Below are positions 35,575-43,158 of a stretch of DNA of 64,000 bases, one piece after another. Source of the stretch: Paenochrobactrum pullorum. Its GTDB lineage: Bacteria > Pseudomonadota > Alphaproteobacteria > Rhizobiales > Rhizobiaceae. The translations under genes and the position numbers were made by a program. The notes under the pieces were generated by a model that did no database searches, was not told the DNA's origin, and was given only the letters and a program-made list of their open reading frames with translations. The DNA lies in assembly GCF_041929845.1 (NCBI RefSeq), contig NZ_JBHEEH010000001.1:124001-188000 (forward strand). Reading direction: 5' to 3'. Numbering within the stretch: the first letter of the stretch is position 1; each line of letters begins with the position of its first letter.

Positions 35575-35730
35575 CGTTTTTCCTTCTGCGTTCCAGCGGA
35601 GTTATCCTCAGGCGCTATTAGTAAAGAAAGGAAGGATTTTGGAATCTTATGATTCTTAGAGTCTGTTAGTATTGGGGATTAATGTTTGCCTTTAATTTAC
35701 CCACAGCACACTCACTCTGATCCTTTGATG

Positions 35731-35739
35731 TGTGCATAA
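35731..35739 (-). promoter_or_regulatory. DnaA box (consensus)
   Basis: TTATGCACA on the minus strand, an exact match to TTATNCACA, inside the probable oriC. Confidence 0.8.
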
Positions 35740-35873
35740 ATCACCGATCATTCGGGAAAAAGCAATGGGTGGCTAAATTTACTTTGAATCCTAAGGACTT
35801 GCGTAAAATAACTATCCACTGCAAATTGTGGAAAACTATTGGATAAGTATGATAGAACTTCATCAATCAAAAT

Positions 35874-35882
35874 TTATGCACA
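35874..35882 (+). promoter_or_regulatory. DnaA box (consensus)
   Basis: TTATGCACA on the plus strand, exact. It falls in a frame that is open upstream of the kinase gene, which argues that this upstream stretch is origin and not coding. Confidence 0.8.
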
Positions 35883-36010
35883 TCCCTGTCAAAAGTTTTT
35901 ATACAGGCATGCGAATTGTGGATGACTTGGCAAGTTTCCACCAGCCTGTCGGGGATAGTCATAAGGCACTGAAACTTACGCACAACCGTCAACAGGGTGA
36001 TCAGAAAACT

Positions 36011-36832
36011 GTGACAAAATCGCTTTCTTACTTTCATTTGCATTTGATCTCTGATGCGACCGGAGAGACTCTCATTGCCGCAGGGCGTGCAGCAGCCGCG
36101 CAATACACCAATGCGCGTGCCATTGAGCACATGTATCCGCTGATCAGAACCGAGAAACAATTGAGCAAAGTTCTGGAAGGAATTGATGCTGAACCGGGTA
36201 TTGTTCTCTATACAGTTGTTGATCAAAAACTGGCTGCGATGATTGATCAATCATGCGCGTCCATGGGGGTTCCCTGTGTTTCTGTTTTGGAGCCGGTGCT
36301 GGCAACATTTCAGTCTTACTTAGGGCTGGCTGCACACAGACGCGCCAGTGCGCAACATGTTCTGAATACGGATTATTTCCGCCGTATCGATGCGCTCAAT
36401 TTTACCATGGAGCATGATGACGGTTTGTTGCCACCTGATATTGAAGAAGCAGATGTTGTTTTAGTCGGCATTTCGCGCACATCCAAAACACCAACCAGCA
36501 TTTATCTGGCTAATCGCGGCATCAAAACCGCCAATGTGCCGATAGTAAACGGTGTGCCCATTCCAGATGAAGTGATCAATGCAAAGAAACCGCTGATTGT
36601 CGGTTTGATTGCCACGGCTGAACGTATTTCACAGGTGCGCCAGCATCGTTTGCTCGGCACGGTTGCTGATTTTCATAATGAATTTTATACCGACAGAGCA
36701 GCAATTGCAGAAGAGCTGACCTATGCGCGCAATTTGTGTGCCCGTCATGGTTGGCCGGTGATTGATGTATCACGCCGTTCGATCGAAGAAACCGCAGCTG
36801 CTATTATGGCACTGCGGCCACGCAATCGCTGA
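36011..36832 (+). CDS. Kinase/pyrophosphorylase regulating PEP synthase or pyruvate phosphate dikinase (DUF299)
   Basis: A 273-residue bifunctional ADP-dependent kinase and Pi-dependent pyrophosphorylase that switches PPDK or PEP synthase off and on. The P-loop is VLVGISRTSKTPTSIYLANR, and the N-terminus YFHLHLISDATGETL is conserved. The GTG at 36011 gives the family length and has GGGTGAT upstream; the frame open back to 35828 adds 61 residues that overlap DnaA boxes and show no similarity. This is the 'RP001' gene that flanks oriC in Rickettsia and Caulobacter. Confidence 0.93.
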   Translation: MTKSLSYFHLHLISDATGETLIAAGRAAAAQYTNARAIEHMYPLIRTEKQLSKVLEGIDAEPGIVLYTVVDQKLAAMIDQSCASMGVPCVSVLEPVLATFQSYLGLAAHRRASAQHVLNTDYFRRIDALNFTMEHDDGLLPPDIEEADVVLVGISRTSKTPTSIYLANRGIKTANVPIVNGVPIPDEVINAKKPLIVGLIATAERISQVRQHRLLGTVADFHNEFYTDRAAIAEELTYARNLCARHGWPVIDVSRRSIEETAAAIMALRPRNR

Positions 36833-36849
36833 TAAAGACTGTTCAAGAA

Positions 36850-37461
36850 ATGAGATCAACAGTGACCACTTCCCTTATCTTAGCGTCTAAAAGTCCGTTC
36901 AGGGCGCAGCTTCTCAATAATTCCGGTCTGATATTTGGTACGGAAAATGCCGATATTGACGAGCGCGCAGTCGAAGCGCCGCTTTATCGTTCGGGTGCGA
37001 CCCCTGAAGATGTGGCTGTCGTGCTGGCAGAAGCAAAAGCTTTAGCTGTAAGTGCAAAATATCCCGATGCGATCATTATCGGTTGTGACCAGACCTTATC
37101 TCTGAGCGACGAAATTTTTCATAAATCCACTAATCTGGAAGAAGCAGGTAATAACCTTTTAAAACTTTCCGGCAAAACCCATCAGTTGAACAGCGGTATC
37201 GTGCTGGTCAAAAATGGCGAAACAATTTGGCGCCATGTTTCAATTGCTTATATGACCATGCGTCATTTGAAACCTGAATTCATCGGGCGCTATCTGGGGC
37301 GTGTAGGTGATATCGCATTATCAAGTGTCGGCGCTTATCAGGTGGAAGGCGAAGGCATTCAATTGTTTGAAAAAATTGAAGGCGATTATTTCACCATCAT
37401 TGGCCTGCCTTTGTTGCCGCTGTTGCAAAAATTACGCGAAGAAAGTTTGATTGATGGTTGA
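36850..37461 (+). CDS. maf: Maf-family nucleotide pyrophosphatase
   Basis: A 203-residue Maf protein that hydrolyses non-canonical or modified nucleoside triphosphates. The N-terminal LILASKSPFRAQLL and the catalytic IIGCDQTLSL are visible. It is 17 bases after the kinase gene, and its end overlaps aroE by 8 bases. Members differ in specificity (dTTP/UTP or m7GTP), which cannot be assigned here. Confidence 0.93.
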   Translation: MRSTVTTSLILASKSPFRAQLLNNSGLIFGTENADIDERAVEAPLYRSGATPEDVAVVLAEAKALAVSAKYPDAIIIGCDQTLSLSDEIFHKSTNLEEAGNNLLKLSGKTHQLNSGIVLVKNGETIWRHVSIAYMTMRHLKPEFIGRYLGRVGDIALSSVGAYQVEGEGIQLFEKIEGDYFTIIGLPLLPLLQKLREESLIDG

Positions 37462-38305
37462 AAAAAAACAAGCCTTTGTAACCGGCTATCCGATTAAACA
37501 TTCACGCTCGCCGCTCATTCATGGATTTTGGCTGCGGGAATATGATTTGCAAGGCTCGTATCAGGCCAGGGAAGTGGCACCCGAAGACTTTGCTGCTTTT
37601 GCAACAACACTGAATGCACAAGGTCTGGTTGGCGGCAATGTCACCCTGCCTCATAAGGAAGAGGCTTTTAAGCTGTGTGCCAAACTGGATGATGCAGCCA
37701 AAGCCATTGGTGCGGTCAATACGCTTTGGCTGGAAGATGGTGTGCTTTGCGGCAGCAATACCGATGCTTATGGTTTTGCTGCCAATCTGGATGCACAGGC
37801 GCCTGATTGGGACAAAGCAGACATAGCTCTTATTTTAGGCGCAGGCGGTGCTTCACGTGCCATTATCCATGCATTGAAAGAGCGTGGTTTCAAAACCATT
37901 TATATTGTAAACAGAACTTTGGCGCGTGCGGAAGAATTGGCCAGACATTTCAAAAGCGATGATGTTGCAATTTCTGCTCATGAATGGGCAGATGCAGACA
38001 CCCTCGTGCAATCGGCTGGTCTGATCGTTAATACAACGTCGCTTGGTATGAGCGGACATGGCCACGAAGATGACTTTCCGCTTGATCTGACACAAGCCAA
38101 GCCACATGCCTTGGCAACGGATATTGTTTATGTTCCACTGGAAACAGGGTTTTTGAAAAAGGCAGAGGCAGCCGGATTAAAAACTGCGGATGGATTGGGT
38201 ATGCTGCTGCATCAGGCAGTGCCGGGTTTTGAGCGTTGGTTTGGTGTGCGCCCACGGGTAACAGAGGCTTTGCGTGCACATATTTTAGAGGATATGGCAA
38301 AATAA
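37454..38305 (+). CDS. aroE: Shikimate dehydrogenase
   Basis: A 283-residue NADP-dependent enzyme that reduces 3-dehydroshikimate. The shikimate site GYPIKHSRSPLIHGFWL is at the N-terminus, the catalytic Lys is in NVTLPHKEEAF, and the nucleotide loop is GAGGASRAI followed by NRTLARAEEL. The ATG at 37454 lies within the maf 3' end; a TTG three bases earlier is an alternative. It is the third gene of an origin-proximal operon. Confidence 0.96.
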   Translation: MVEKKQAFVTGYPIKHSRSPLIHGFWLREYDLQGSYQAREVAPEDFAAFATTLNAQGLVGGNVTLPHKEEAFKLCAKLDDAAKAIGAVNTLWLEDGVLCGSNTDAYGFAANLDAQAPDWDKADIALILGAGGASRAIIHALKERGFKTIYIVNRTLARAEELARHFKSDDVAISAHEWADADTLVQSAGLIVNTTSLGMSGHGHEDDFPLDLTQAKPHALATDIVYVPLETGFLKKAEAAGLKTADGLGMLLHQAVPGFERWFGVRPRVTEALRAHILEDMAK

Positions 38306-38306
38306 A

Positions 38307-38891
38307 ATGATCATTGTCGGTCTGACCGGTTCTATCGGAATGGGTAAATCCACCGCTGCCAAAATGTTTGAGAAGGCTGGTGTGCCGGTTTATGATGCTG
38401 ATGAAACGGTGCACCGGCTCTATGCCGGTCGAGCCAGCCCGCTGATTGAGCAGGCTTTTCCGGGCACAGTGATTGACGGTATGGTTGACCGTAAAAAACT
38501 GTCGCAGGCAGTGCTCAATGATAGCCAGGCTATGAAAAAGCTTGAATCAATTGTGCATCCATTGGTGCATGAAGAAGAAAGCATGTTTCTGGAACAGGCA
38601 AAATTTGATCGCGAGCCGATGGTGGTGCTTGATATTCCGCTACTTTTCGAGGCGGGAGGTAAAGATCGGGTGGATTGCATTGTGGTCGTGAGTGCTCCGG
38701 CCGATGTTCAGCTTAAACGTGTGCTGGCCAGAGAAGGTATGACGGTTGAAAAATTTGAATCTATTTTGAGCCGGCAGCTGAGTGATGACGAAAAGCGTGC
38801 AAAAGCTGATTTTATCATTGATAGCAATGTTAGTTTTGAGGCTATGCAGCAGCAGATTAATGCAATCATCGCACAATTGAGCAATGGTTGA
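38307..38891 (+). CDS. coaE: Dephospho-CoA kinase
   Basis: A 194-residue P-loop kinase for the last step of coenzyme A synthesis. Visible are GLTGSIGMGKST, DADETVHRLY and DIPLLFEAGGKDRVD. Its start is 1 base after the aroE stop, so translation is probably coupled. The pathway's first kinase, coaA, is at 50264. Confidence 0.96.
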   Translation: MIIVGLTGSIGMGKSTAAKMFEKAGVPVYDADETVHRLYAGRASPLIEQAFPGTVIDGMVDRKKLSQAVLNDSQAMKKLESIVHPLVHEEESMFLEQAKFDREPMVVLDIPLLFEAGGKDRVDCIVVVSAPADVQLKRVLAREGMTVEKFESILSRQLSDDEKRAKADFIIDSNVSFEAMQQQINAIIAQLSNG

Positions 38892-38922
38892 GGCACAAAT
38901 AAAGTTTGGCAAAAAGGCATAA

Positions 38923-39633
38923 ATGAAAATGCGTGAAATCGTTTTCGATACTGAAACCACGGGTCTTTCCCGTGTGGACGATCGGGTTATTGAAATCGGC
39001 GGCGTGGAAATGGTCAATCGTTTCCTCACCGGTCGCACATTTCATGTCTATATTAACCCGCAAGGCAAAGAAGTGCATCCGGATGCATTGGCTGTGCATG
39101 GTATCAGCAATGAACAGCTTTTAGATAAGCCGGTTTTTGCCGATATAGCGGATGATTTTCTTGCATTTTTTGAGGGTGCCAAACTGGTCGCGCATAATGC
39201 GATGTTTGACCTTGGTTTTATTAATGCGGAATTGGATCGTTTGGGGCGCGAGCCGATCGGTACCGACCGGATAGTAGATACATTAGCACTGGCCCGCCGG
39301 CGTAATCCGATGGGGCCCAATACGCTTGATGCGCTTTGCCGTCGTTATGGCATTGATAACAGCCACCGCACATTGCACGGCGCCTTGCTTGACTCTGAAA
39401 TTTTGGCCGAAGTTTATATCGAGTTGATCGGCGGTAAACAGACGGCGCTTGGTTTAAACAGTGACAGAGGTCAGGAAAATAGCAACCAATCGGGTTCTGG
39501 CCAAAAAGTTCAATTGGTTAAACGCCCCTCACCTTTGGCTCCAAGGATAAGCGAGACTGAAAAATCAGCCCATGATGCTTTGGTGGCCAAAATGGGTGAT
39601 AAAGCGATCTGGAAAAAATATATGTCCGGTTAA
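38923..39633 (+). CDS. dnaQ: DNA polymerase III subunit epsilon
   Basis: A 236-residue 3'-5' proofreading exonuclease of the DEDDh type. Exo I is IVFDTETTGLS, Exo II is LVAHNAMFDLGFI, and Exo III has HRTLHGALLDSEILAEVY. A C-terminal linker rich in Ser/Gln leads to the tail that binds the alpha subunit. It is the last gene of the ori-proximal operon, ended by the terminator at 39652. Confidence 0.96.
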   Translation: MKMREIVFDTETTGLSRVDDRVIEIGGVEMVNRFLTGRTFHVYINPQGKEVHPDALAVHGISNEQLLDKPVFADIADDFLAFFEGAKLVAHNAMFDLGFINAELDRLGREPIGTDRIVDTLALARRRNPMGPNTLDALCRRYGIDNSHRTLHGALLDSEILAEVYIELIGGKQTALGLNSDRGQENSNQSGSGQKVQLVKRPSPLAPRISETEKSAHDALVAKMGDKAIWKKYMSG

Positions 39634-39651
39634 AACCGGATAAAGTTCAAT

Positions 39652-39682
39652 AAAAAGCCCGGATGTTTATCCGGGCCTTTTT
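39652..39682. terminator. Bidirectional terminator between dnaQ and secB
   Basis: GCCCGGAT (39657-39664) pairs with ATCCGGGC (39669-39676) around GTTT, with A and T runs on the outer sides. A smaller hairpin, TCCGGT/ACCGGA, precedes it at 39625-39640. Confidence 0.92.
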
Positions 39683-39703
39683 ATGTTTGAGTTTTAAAAC
39701 TGA

Positions 39704-40192
39704 TTAGCTTTTAACGGCGTTTTTAGCCTGTTCTTCAGCCATGCGCTGCTGGAACATCTGAGCAAAATCGATAGGGTCGATCATCAGTGGCGGGAAGCCG
39801 CCATTACGGGTTGCATCAGCAATGATCTGACGGGCAAACGGGAACAGCAGGCGCGGGCATTCAATGAACAACAGCGGCAGAACATGTTCCTGCGGGATGC
39901 CCTGAATACGGAATACACCACCATAAACCAGTTCTGCATTGAACAGAACGTCTTTATCGTCGGTTGCTTTGGCGGTCAGGGTCAGCACAACATCAAAATC
40001 GTCCTGCGCAATCGGGTTGGCATTGACGTTGACATTGATGCTGATTGCAGGGGCTTTTTCACGCGGACGCAGTGACATCGGCGCGCCCGGGCTTTCGAAT
40101 GAAAGATCCTTGATATATTGAGCCAGAATATTCAGTGATGGCTCAACAGCTGGATTAGCCGAACCGTTTCCATTCGTCGCTTCATTTGCCAT
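39704..40192 (-). CDS. secB: Protein-export chaperone SecB
   Basis: A 162-residue cytoplasmic tetrameric chaperone that delivers unfolded preproteins to SecA. Blocks ILAQYIKDLSFESPGAP, YGGVFRIQGIPQEHVLPLLFIECPRLLFPFARQII and GGFPPLMIDPIDFAQMF are diagnostic. The ATG at 40192 is preferred over a TTG at 40198. The N-terminal extension rich in Asn/Gly is usual in Rhizobiales. Confidence 0.97.
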   Translation of the reverse strand: MANEATNGNGSANPAVEPSLNILAQYIKDLSFESPGAPMSLRPREKAPAISINVNVNANPIAQDDFDVVLTLTAKATDDKDVLFNAELVYGGVFRIQGIPQEHVLPLLFIECPRLLFPFARQIIADATRNGGFPPLMIDPIDFAQMFQQRMAEEQAKNAVKS

Positions 40193-40311
40193 TTTCAAAA
40201 AAACCTTTTTTTGTTTGAGCGGGATCCTGAATGTCCCGAATTCAGTTCAGTTGGCTAGCATGTGTTTCTCTATGAGGCAAGAAACTGCTTTAAATCTTGA
40301 AGCTTCAAGCT

Positions 40312-40824
40312 TCATTTATCCTGATTATTTGGTCGCCATGGTGAATTCGGATCAGGTTTACTGGAAAAATCTTCAGGATCGAGATCAATGATATTGTCAT
40401 CATTAGATCTGTCGCTGTAATTTGTATGATTGGTGTAACTGCCGGCATTTGTATAAGTTCCGGCAACAACCATTTTACCGCGTAAAAAACGGTTCCAGAC
40501 AAAATCGCGCACAGGCGGCATGAAAAGCAGCAAGCCAAAAGCACTGGTGACAAATCCCGGTACGATCAAAAGAATGGCCGCCATTACCAGCATGGCGCCA
40601 TGCACAACTTCACGATCAGGAACACGACCGGCAGCTGTTTCTGAGCGGATGCGCTGTAACAGACTGAAACCTTGGATACGCAGCAGAAAAAAGCCCAGTA
40701 TAGCGCTCAAAATCAGCAGGCCGATGGTTGCCAATACACCCACATGGCTTCCGACAATGATAAAACCTGCAATCTCGACAAAAGGTAACGCCAGTAAGAG
40801 AAGCGGTGCATAGGAAGATGGCAT
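40312..40824 (-). CDS. fxsA: FxsA family membrane protein
   Basis: About 170 residues. The N-terminal two thirds carry three or four hydrophobic segments of the FxsA family (LLLALPFVEIAGFIIVGSHVG; VPGFVTSAFGLLLFMPPVRD), and the C-terminus is a disordered Asn/Asp/Ser tail. E. coli FxsA affects phage T7 exclusion by F plasmids; native role is unknown. The ATG at 40824 begins the family N-terminus; a GTG at 40842 is possible. Position between secB and timA is standard for Rhizobiales. Confidence 0.87.
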   Translation of the reverse strand: MPSSYAPLLLLALPFVEIAGFIIVGSHVGVLATIGLLILSAILGFFLLRIQGFSLLQRIRSETAAGRVPDREVVHGAMLVMAAILLIVPGFVTSAFGLLLFMPPVRDFVWNRFLRGKMVVAGTYTNAGSYTNHTNYSDRSNDDNIIDLDPEDFSSKPDPNSPWRPNNQDK

Positions 40825-41076
40825 TGAGAAAAGGCCTTTCACTTGCCTGAGGTTTTTGCGTTGTTTGCGCTTACATGAATTTTATTATCCACATTGATGC
40901 GGCAGTATTGCGGTTAAAATGCTATATTTGCAGCTTTTGCGCTTGAAATATATGCATTTGCAACGAAATACATATAAGATACATGGCATAAATGAGCTTC
41001 ATGCGGTTACAGATAGGTATGCGGGGTCTGAATTTGAATGTTTAGCTTGCGCAATCTATATGTTTTTTGAATACAA

Positions 41077-41120
41077 GCGCATCCCAAAAAGTGCGTAGCG
41101 GTTTTTGGAATAAGATGCGC
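41077..41120. repeat. Palindromic intergenic repeat, copy 1
   Basis: A 44-base imperfect palindrome: ends GCGCATC and GATGCGC, with inner arms CCAAAAA and TTTTTGG around GTGCGTAGCGG. It resembles the short palindromic repeats common between genes in Rhizobiales. Confidence 0.8.
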
Positions 41121-41134
41121 GGTGAGAATGAGCC

Positions 41135-41173
41135 GCATCCCAAAAAGTGCGTAGCGGTTTTTGGATCAGATGC
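41135..41173. repeat. Palindromic intergenic repeat, copy 2
   Basis: A 39-base direct copy of the repeat at 41077, identical through the central 30 bases, with ends GCATC and GATGC. The two copies are 14 bases apart. The rest of the 40825-41265 gap is AT-rich with no gene seen. Confidence 0.8.
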
Positions 41174-41265
41174 ATCAAATGAACTGAACAGAGCATTTTA
41201 TTAATTATGAATGCTTCAGGTGAAATTCAGATCCGGTTATGCTAGAGTGAAGCACGGATCCTAAC

Positions 41266-41991
41266 ATGGCGCAGGGTATGGAATTTTTTGATTTTGGCAC
41301 AATTTTCTTCTTGATCGCAGCTGTTGTGATTTTCTTCCAGCTGAGAAATGTTCTTGGCACCCGCACAGGCAATGAAAAACCGCCCCTTGATCCTTATACA
41401 ACGCAAAAACCGGCAGATGCAGCACAGCCGCAAAATGGCGATGATGCAGATAATGTGATTTCATTGCCGCGCAAAGCCGGTGCTGAACAGCCGGTTAAAG
41501 ATTTTCGTTCCATTGATGCTGTGGCGCCGGTTGGTTCACCTATCAATGATAAGTTGCGTGCCATCCGCGCCATGGATGTTTCATTTGATCCAAAAACTTT
41601 CATTAAAGGCTTAAAGCTTGCGCATGAAATGATTGTGATGGGATATGCTGACGGCGATCGTAAATTGCTGAAAAACCTTCTTTCCAAAGAAGTGTATGAC
41701 GGCTTTGTTTCAGCGATTGATGAGCGTGAAAAGCGCGGTGAAAAACAGCGCTCCACTTATATCGGTGTGGAAAAAGCTGACATCACAGCAGTGGAAATCA
41801 AAGGTTCGGAAGCCCATATTACAGTTTCGCTGTTAAGTCAGATGATTACTTCCACTTTGGATAAACAAGATAATGTTATCGATGGTGATCCGGAAGCTGT
41901 TATTGAAGTGAAGGATCTTTGGACATTTGCGCGTGATTTGAAATCGCGCGATCCAAACTGGCGTTTGGTGGCAACCGAGGCAGAGGACTAA
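41266..41991 (+). CDS. timA: Tim44-domain protein TimA
   Basis: A 241-residue protein with an N-terminal membrane helix (FFDFGTIFFLIAAVVIFFQL) and a C-terminal Tim44-like domain (GLKLAHEMIVMGYADGDRKLLKNLL onward, DPNWRLVATE at the end). In alphaproteobacteria TimA is the relative of the mitochondrial import-motor protein Tim44, proposed to act at the membrane in assembly of envelope proteins. The neighbourhood secB-fxsA-timA is conserved. Confidence 0.93.
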   Translation: MAQGMEFFDFGTIFFLIAAVVIFFQLRNVLGTRTGNEKPPLDPYTTQKPADAAQPQNGDDADNVISLPRKAGAEQPVKDFRSIDAVAPVGSPINDKLRAIRAMDVSFDPKTFIKGLKLAHEMIVMGYADGDRKLLKNLLSKEVYDGFVSAIDEREKRGEKQRSTYIGVEKADITAVEIKGSEAHITVSLLSQMITSTLDKQDNVIDGDPEAVIEVKDLWTFARDLKSRDPNWRLVATEAED

Positions 41992-42071
41992 GGGTCTTTC
42001 TGCTTTTAGCAACCTTAATCTTTTGTGATCCGGATTCGGACAAGTGTTGTATAAAATAAAATTTGGATTTT

Positions 42072-42103
42072 CCGGGCAGTCAGTGCTGCCCGGGTGTTTA
42101 TTT
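42072..42103 (+). terminator. Terminator after timA
   Basis: CCGGGCAG (42072-42079) pairs with CTGCCCGG (42086-42093) around a 6-base loop, followed by GTGTTTATTT. Confidence 0.8.
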
Positions 42104-42117
42104 CTCAAAGAATTTAT

Positions 42118-42138
42118 AACGGCTTTCGCCGTTTTTTT
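42118..42138 (+). terminator. Second terminator, just upstream of the Smr gene
   Basis: AACGGC (42118-42123) pairs with GCCGTT (42128-42133) with a TTTC tetraloop, followed by a T run. It lies only 25 bases before the next start codon. Confidence 0.85.
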
Positions 42139-42159
42139 GCGTTGTAAGGAGCATTGAAG

Positions 42160-42741
42160 ATGGCTCCTAAAAATTATTTACGCGCAGAAGACCGGATTTT
42201 ATGGGAAACGGTTGCCAAAACCGCTTTGCCTATTTCCGGCAAACATCACCTGAAATCGGCAATGGATGATTTTGACTTGTGGGAACAGGAAGTGGCCCCC
42301 AAATCAAAGCCATCGGCTGCACCTCAGTTTAAAAAGCTTGCTGTATTTAAGGAAGATGCAAAGCCTGTTGTCGTAAAACCAAAACAGCAAGAGATTTATC
42401 CGCTCGATAAACCAACGCATCGCAAGATTGCAAAAGGACGGCTTAATATTGATGCAAGGATAGACCTGCACGGGCTAACGCAGCGCGAGGCGTATAATTT
42501 ATTATACGGTTTTTTGGCGGATGCTCATGCCAGAGGTTTGCGTCATGTGTTGATTATCACCGGCAAGGGGCGATCTTACGGCAGTGAAGGCGTGCTGAAA
42601 CAAGTGGTACCGCATTGGTTTTCGACGCCGATTTTTCGGTTGCTGGTCAGTGCTTATGAAGATGCGGCACATCATCATGGCGGGCATGGTGCGCTTTATG
42701 TGCGATTGCGTCGCGCCGTTTCAACGGGGTTATCCCTATGA
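42160..42741 (+). CDS. Smr-domain protein (DNA-nuclease-like, YdaL/SmrA type)
   Basis: A 193-residue protein with an N-terminal basic/Lys-Pro linker and a C-terminal Smr domain: RIDLHGLTQREAYNLLYGFL (the DLHG motif) and VLIITGKGRSYGSEGVLKQ (TGKG motif). Smr domains are DNA or RNA endonucleases; bacterial stand-alone members can nick RNA or stalled-ribosome mRNA. AAGGAG lies 8 bases before the ATG at 42160. The last 4 bases overlap the XRE regulator gene. Confidence 0.9.
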   Translation: MAPKNYLRAEDRILWETVAKTALPISGKHHLKSAMDDFDLWEQEVAPKSKPSAAPQFKKLAVFKEDAKPVVVKPKQQEIYPLDKPTHRKIAKGRLNIDARIDLHGLTQREAYNLLYGFLADAHARGLRHVLIITGKGRSYGSEGVLKQVVPHWFSTPIFRLLVSAYEDAAHHHGGHGALYVRLRRAVSTGLSL

Positions 42742-43139
42742 CCCCTTTTGGCCAACGGTTGAGGGAGTTGCGCGAAAAGCGTGGCGTAAGCCAAAAGGAA
42801 ATGGCGGAAGCTTTGCGCGTTTCTGCGGCCTATTTGTCGGCACTTGAGCATGGGCGGCGCGGTGCGCCCACATGGGACATGTTGCAACGTATCATCACCT
42901 ATTTCAATATCATTTGGGATGAAGCGGAAGAACTGCAGCAATTAGCGAAAATTTCGCATCCGCGTGTGGTGATTGATACGGCTGGTTTGAGCCCGCAAGC
43001 CACCGAACTTGCCAATTTATTATCTAAAAATATTCGTATTCTGGATCGTGAGACGATCAAAATTATGACTGAACAGATTGATGCGGCGCGCAAGCGCCGC
43101 CGCAATAAATCAATCCGTCACGGTTTGACTGTCATTTAA
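42738..43139 (+). CDS. XRE-family helix-turn-helix transcriptional regulator
   Basis: A 133-residue protein with an N-terminal HTH_3 domain: LREKRGVSQKEMAEALRVSAAYLSALEHGRRG (helices 2 and 3 of the fold). The C-terminal half, with two helices and a basic tail (DAARKRRRNKS), is conserved among Rhizobiales neighbours of Smr. Targets are unknown. It is translationally coupled to the Smr gene through an ATGA overlap. Its last codons lie in an 18-base tandem duplication. Confidence 0.9.
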   Translation: MTPFGQRLRELREKRGVSQKEMAEALRVSAAYLSALEHGRRGAPTWDMLQRIITYFNIIWDEAEELQQLAKISHPRVVIDTAGLSPQATELANLLSKNIRILDRETIKIMTEQIDAARKRRRNKSIRHGLTVI

Positions 43140-43158
43140 AGTTTGACTGTTATTTAAA
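43123..43158. repeat. 18-bp tandem duplication at a convergent gene junction
   Basis: GTTTGACTGTCATTTAAA (43123-43140) is followed directly by a copy with one change (43141-43158). The first holds the XRE stop codon and the second the stop of the opposite gene. Confidence 0.85.

Larger units (their letters stand above)
35575..36010. other. oriC: Probable chromosomal replication origin (oriC)
   Basis: The gap between divergent hemE and the regulatory kinase gene, the position of oriC in Caulobacter and Rickettsia. Two exact TTATNCACA DnaA boxes are at 35731-35739 (minus) and 35874-35882 (plus). One-mismatch boxes are at 35602-35610, 35697-35705, 35827-35835 (minus), 35917-35925 (minus) and 35976-35984. 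The region 35640-35700 is AT-rich and could unwind. The parAB-parS locus is 7-10 kb away and flanking genes point outward. dnaA is not in the window. Confidence 0.82.

Noticed and set aside
35679..35695. Possible CtrA site (TTAA spacer TTAA) in the origin region
   Set aside because: The spacer is 9 bases, not the 7 of the CtrA consensus.
35828..36010. 61-residue N-terminal extension of the DUF299 kinase
   Set aside because: No family similarity, overlaps one consensus and several near-consensus DnaA boxes, and the GTG at 36011 gives the usual length.
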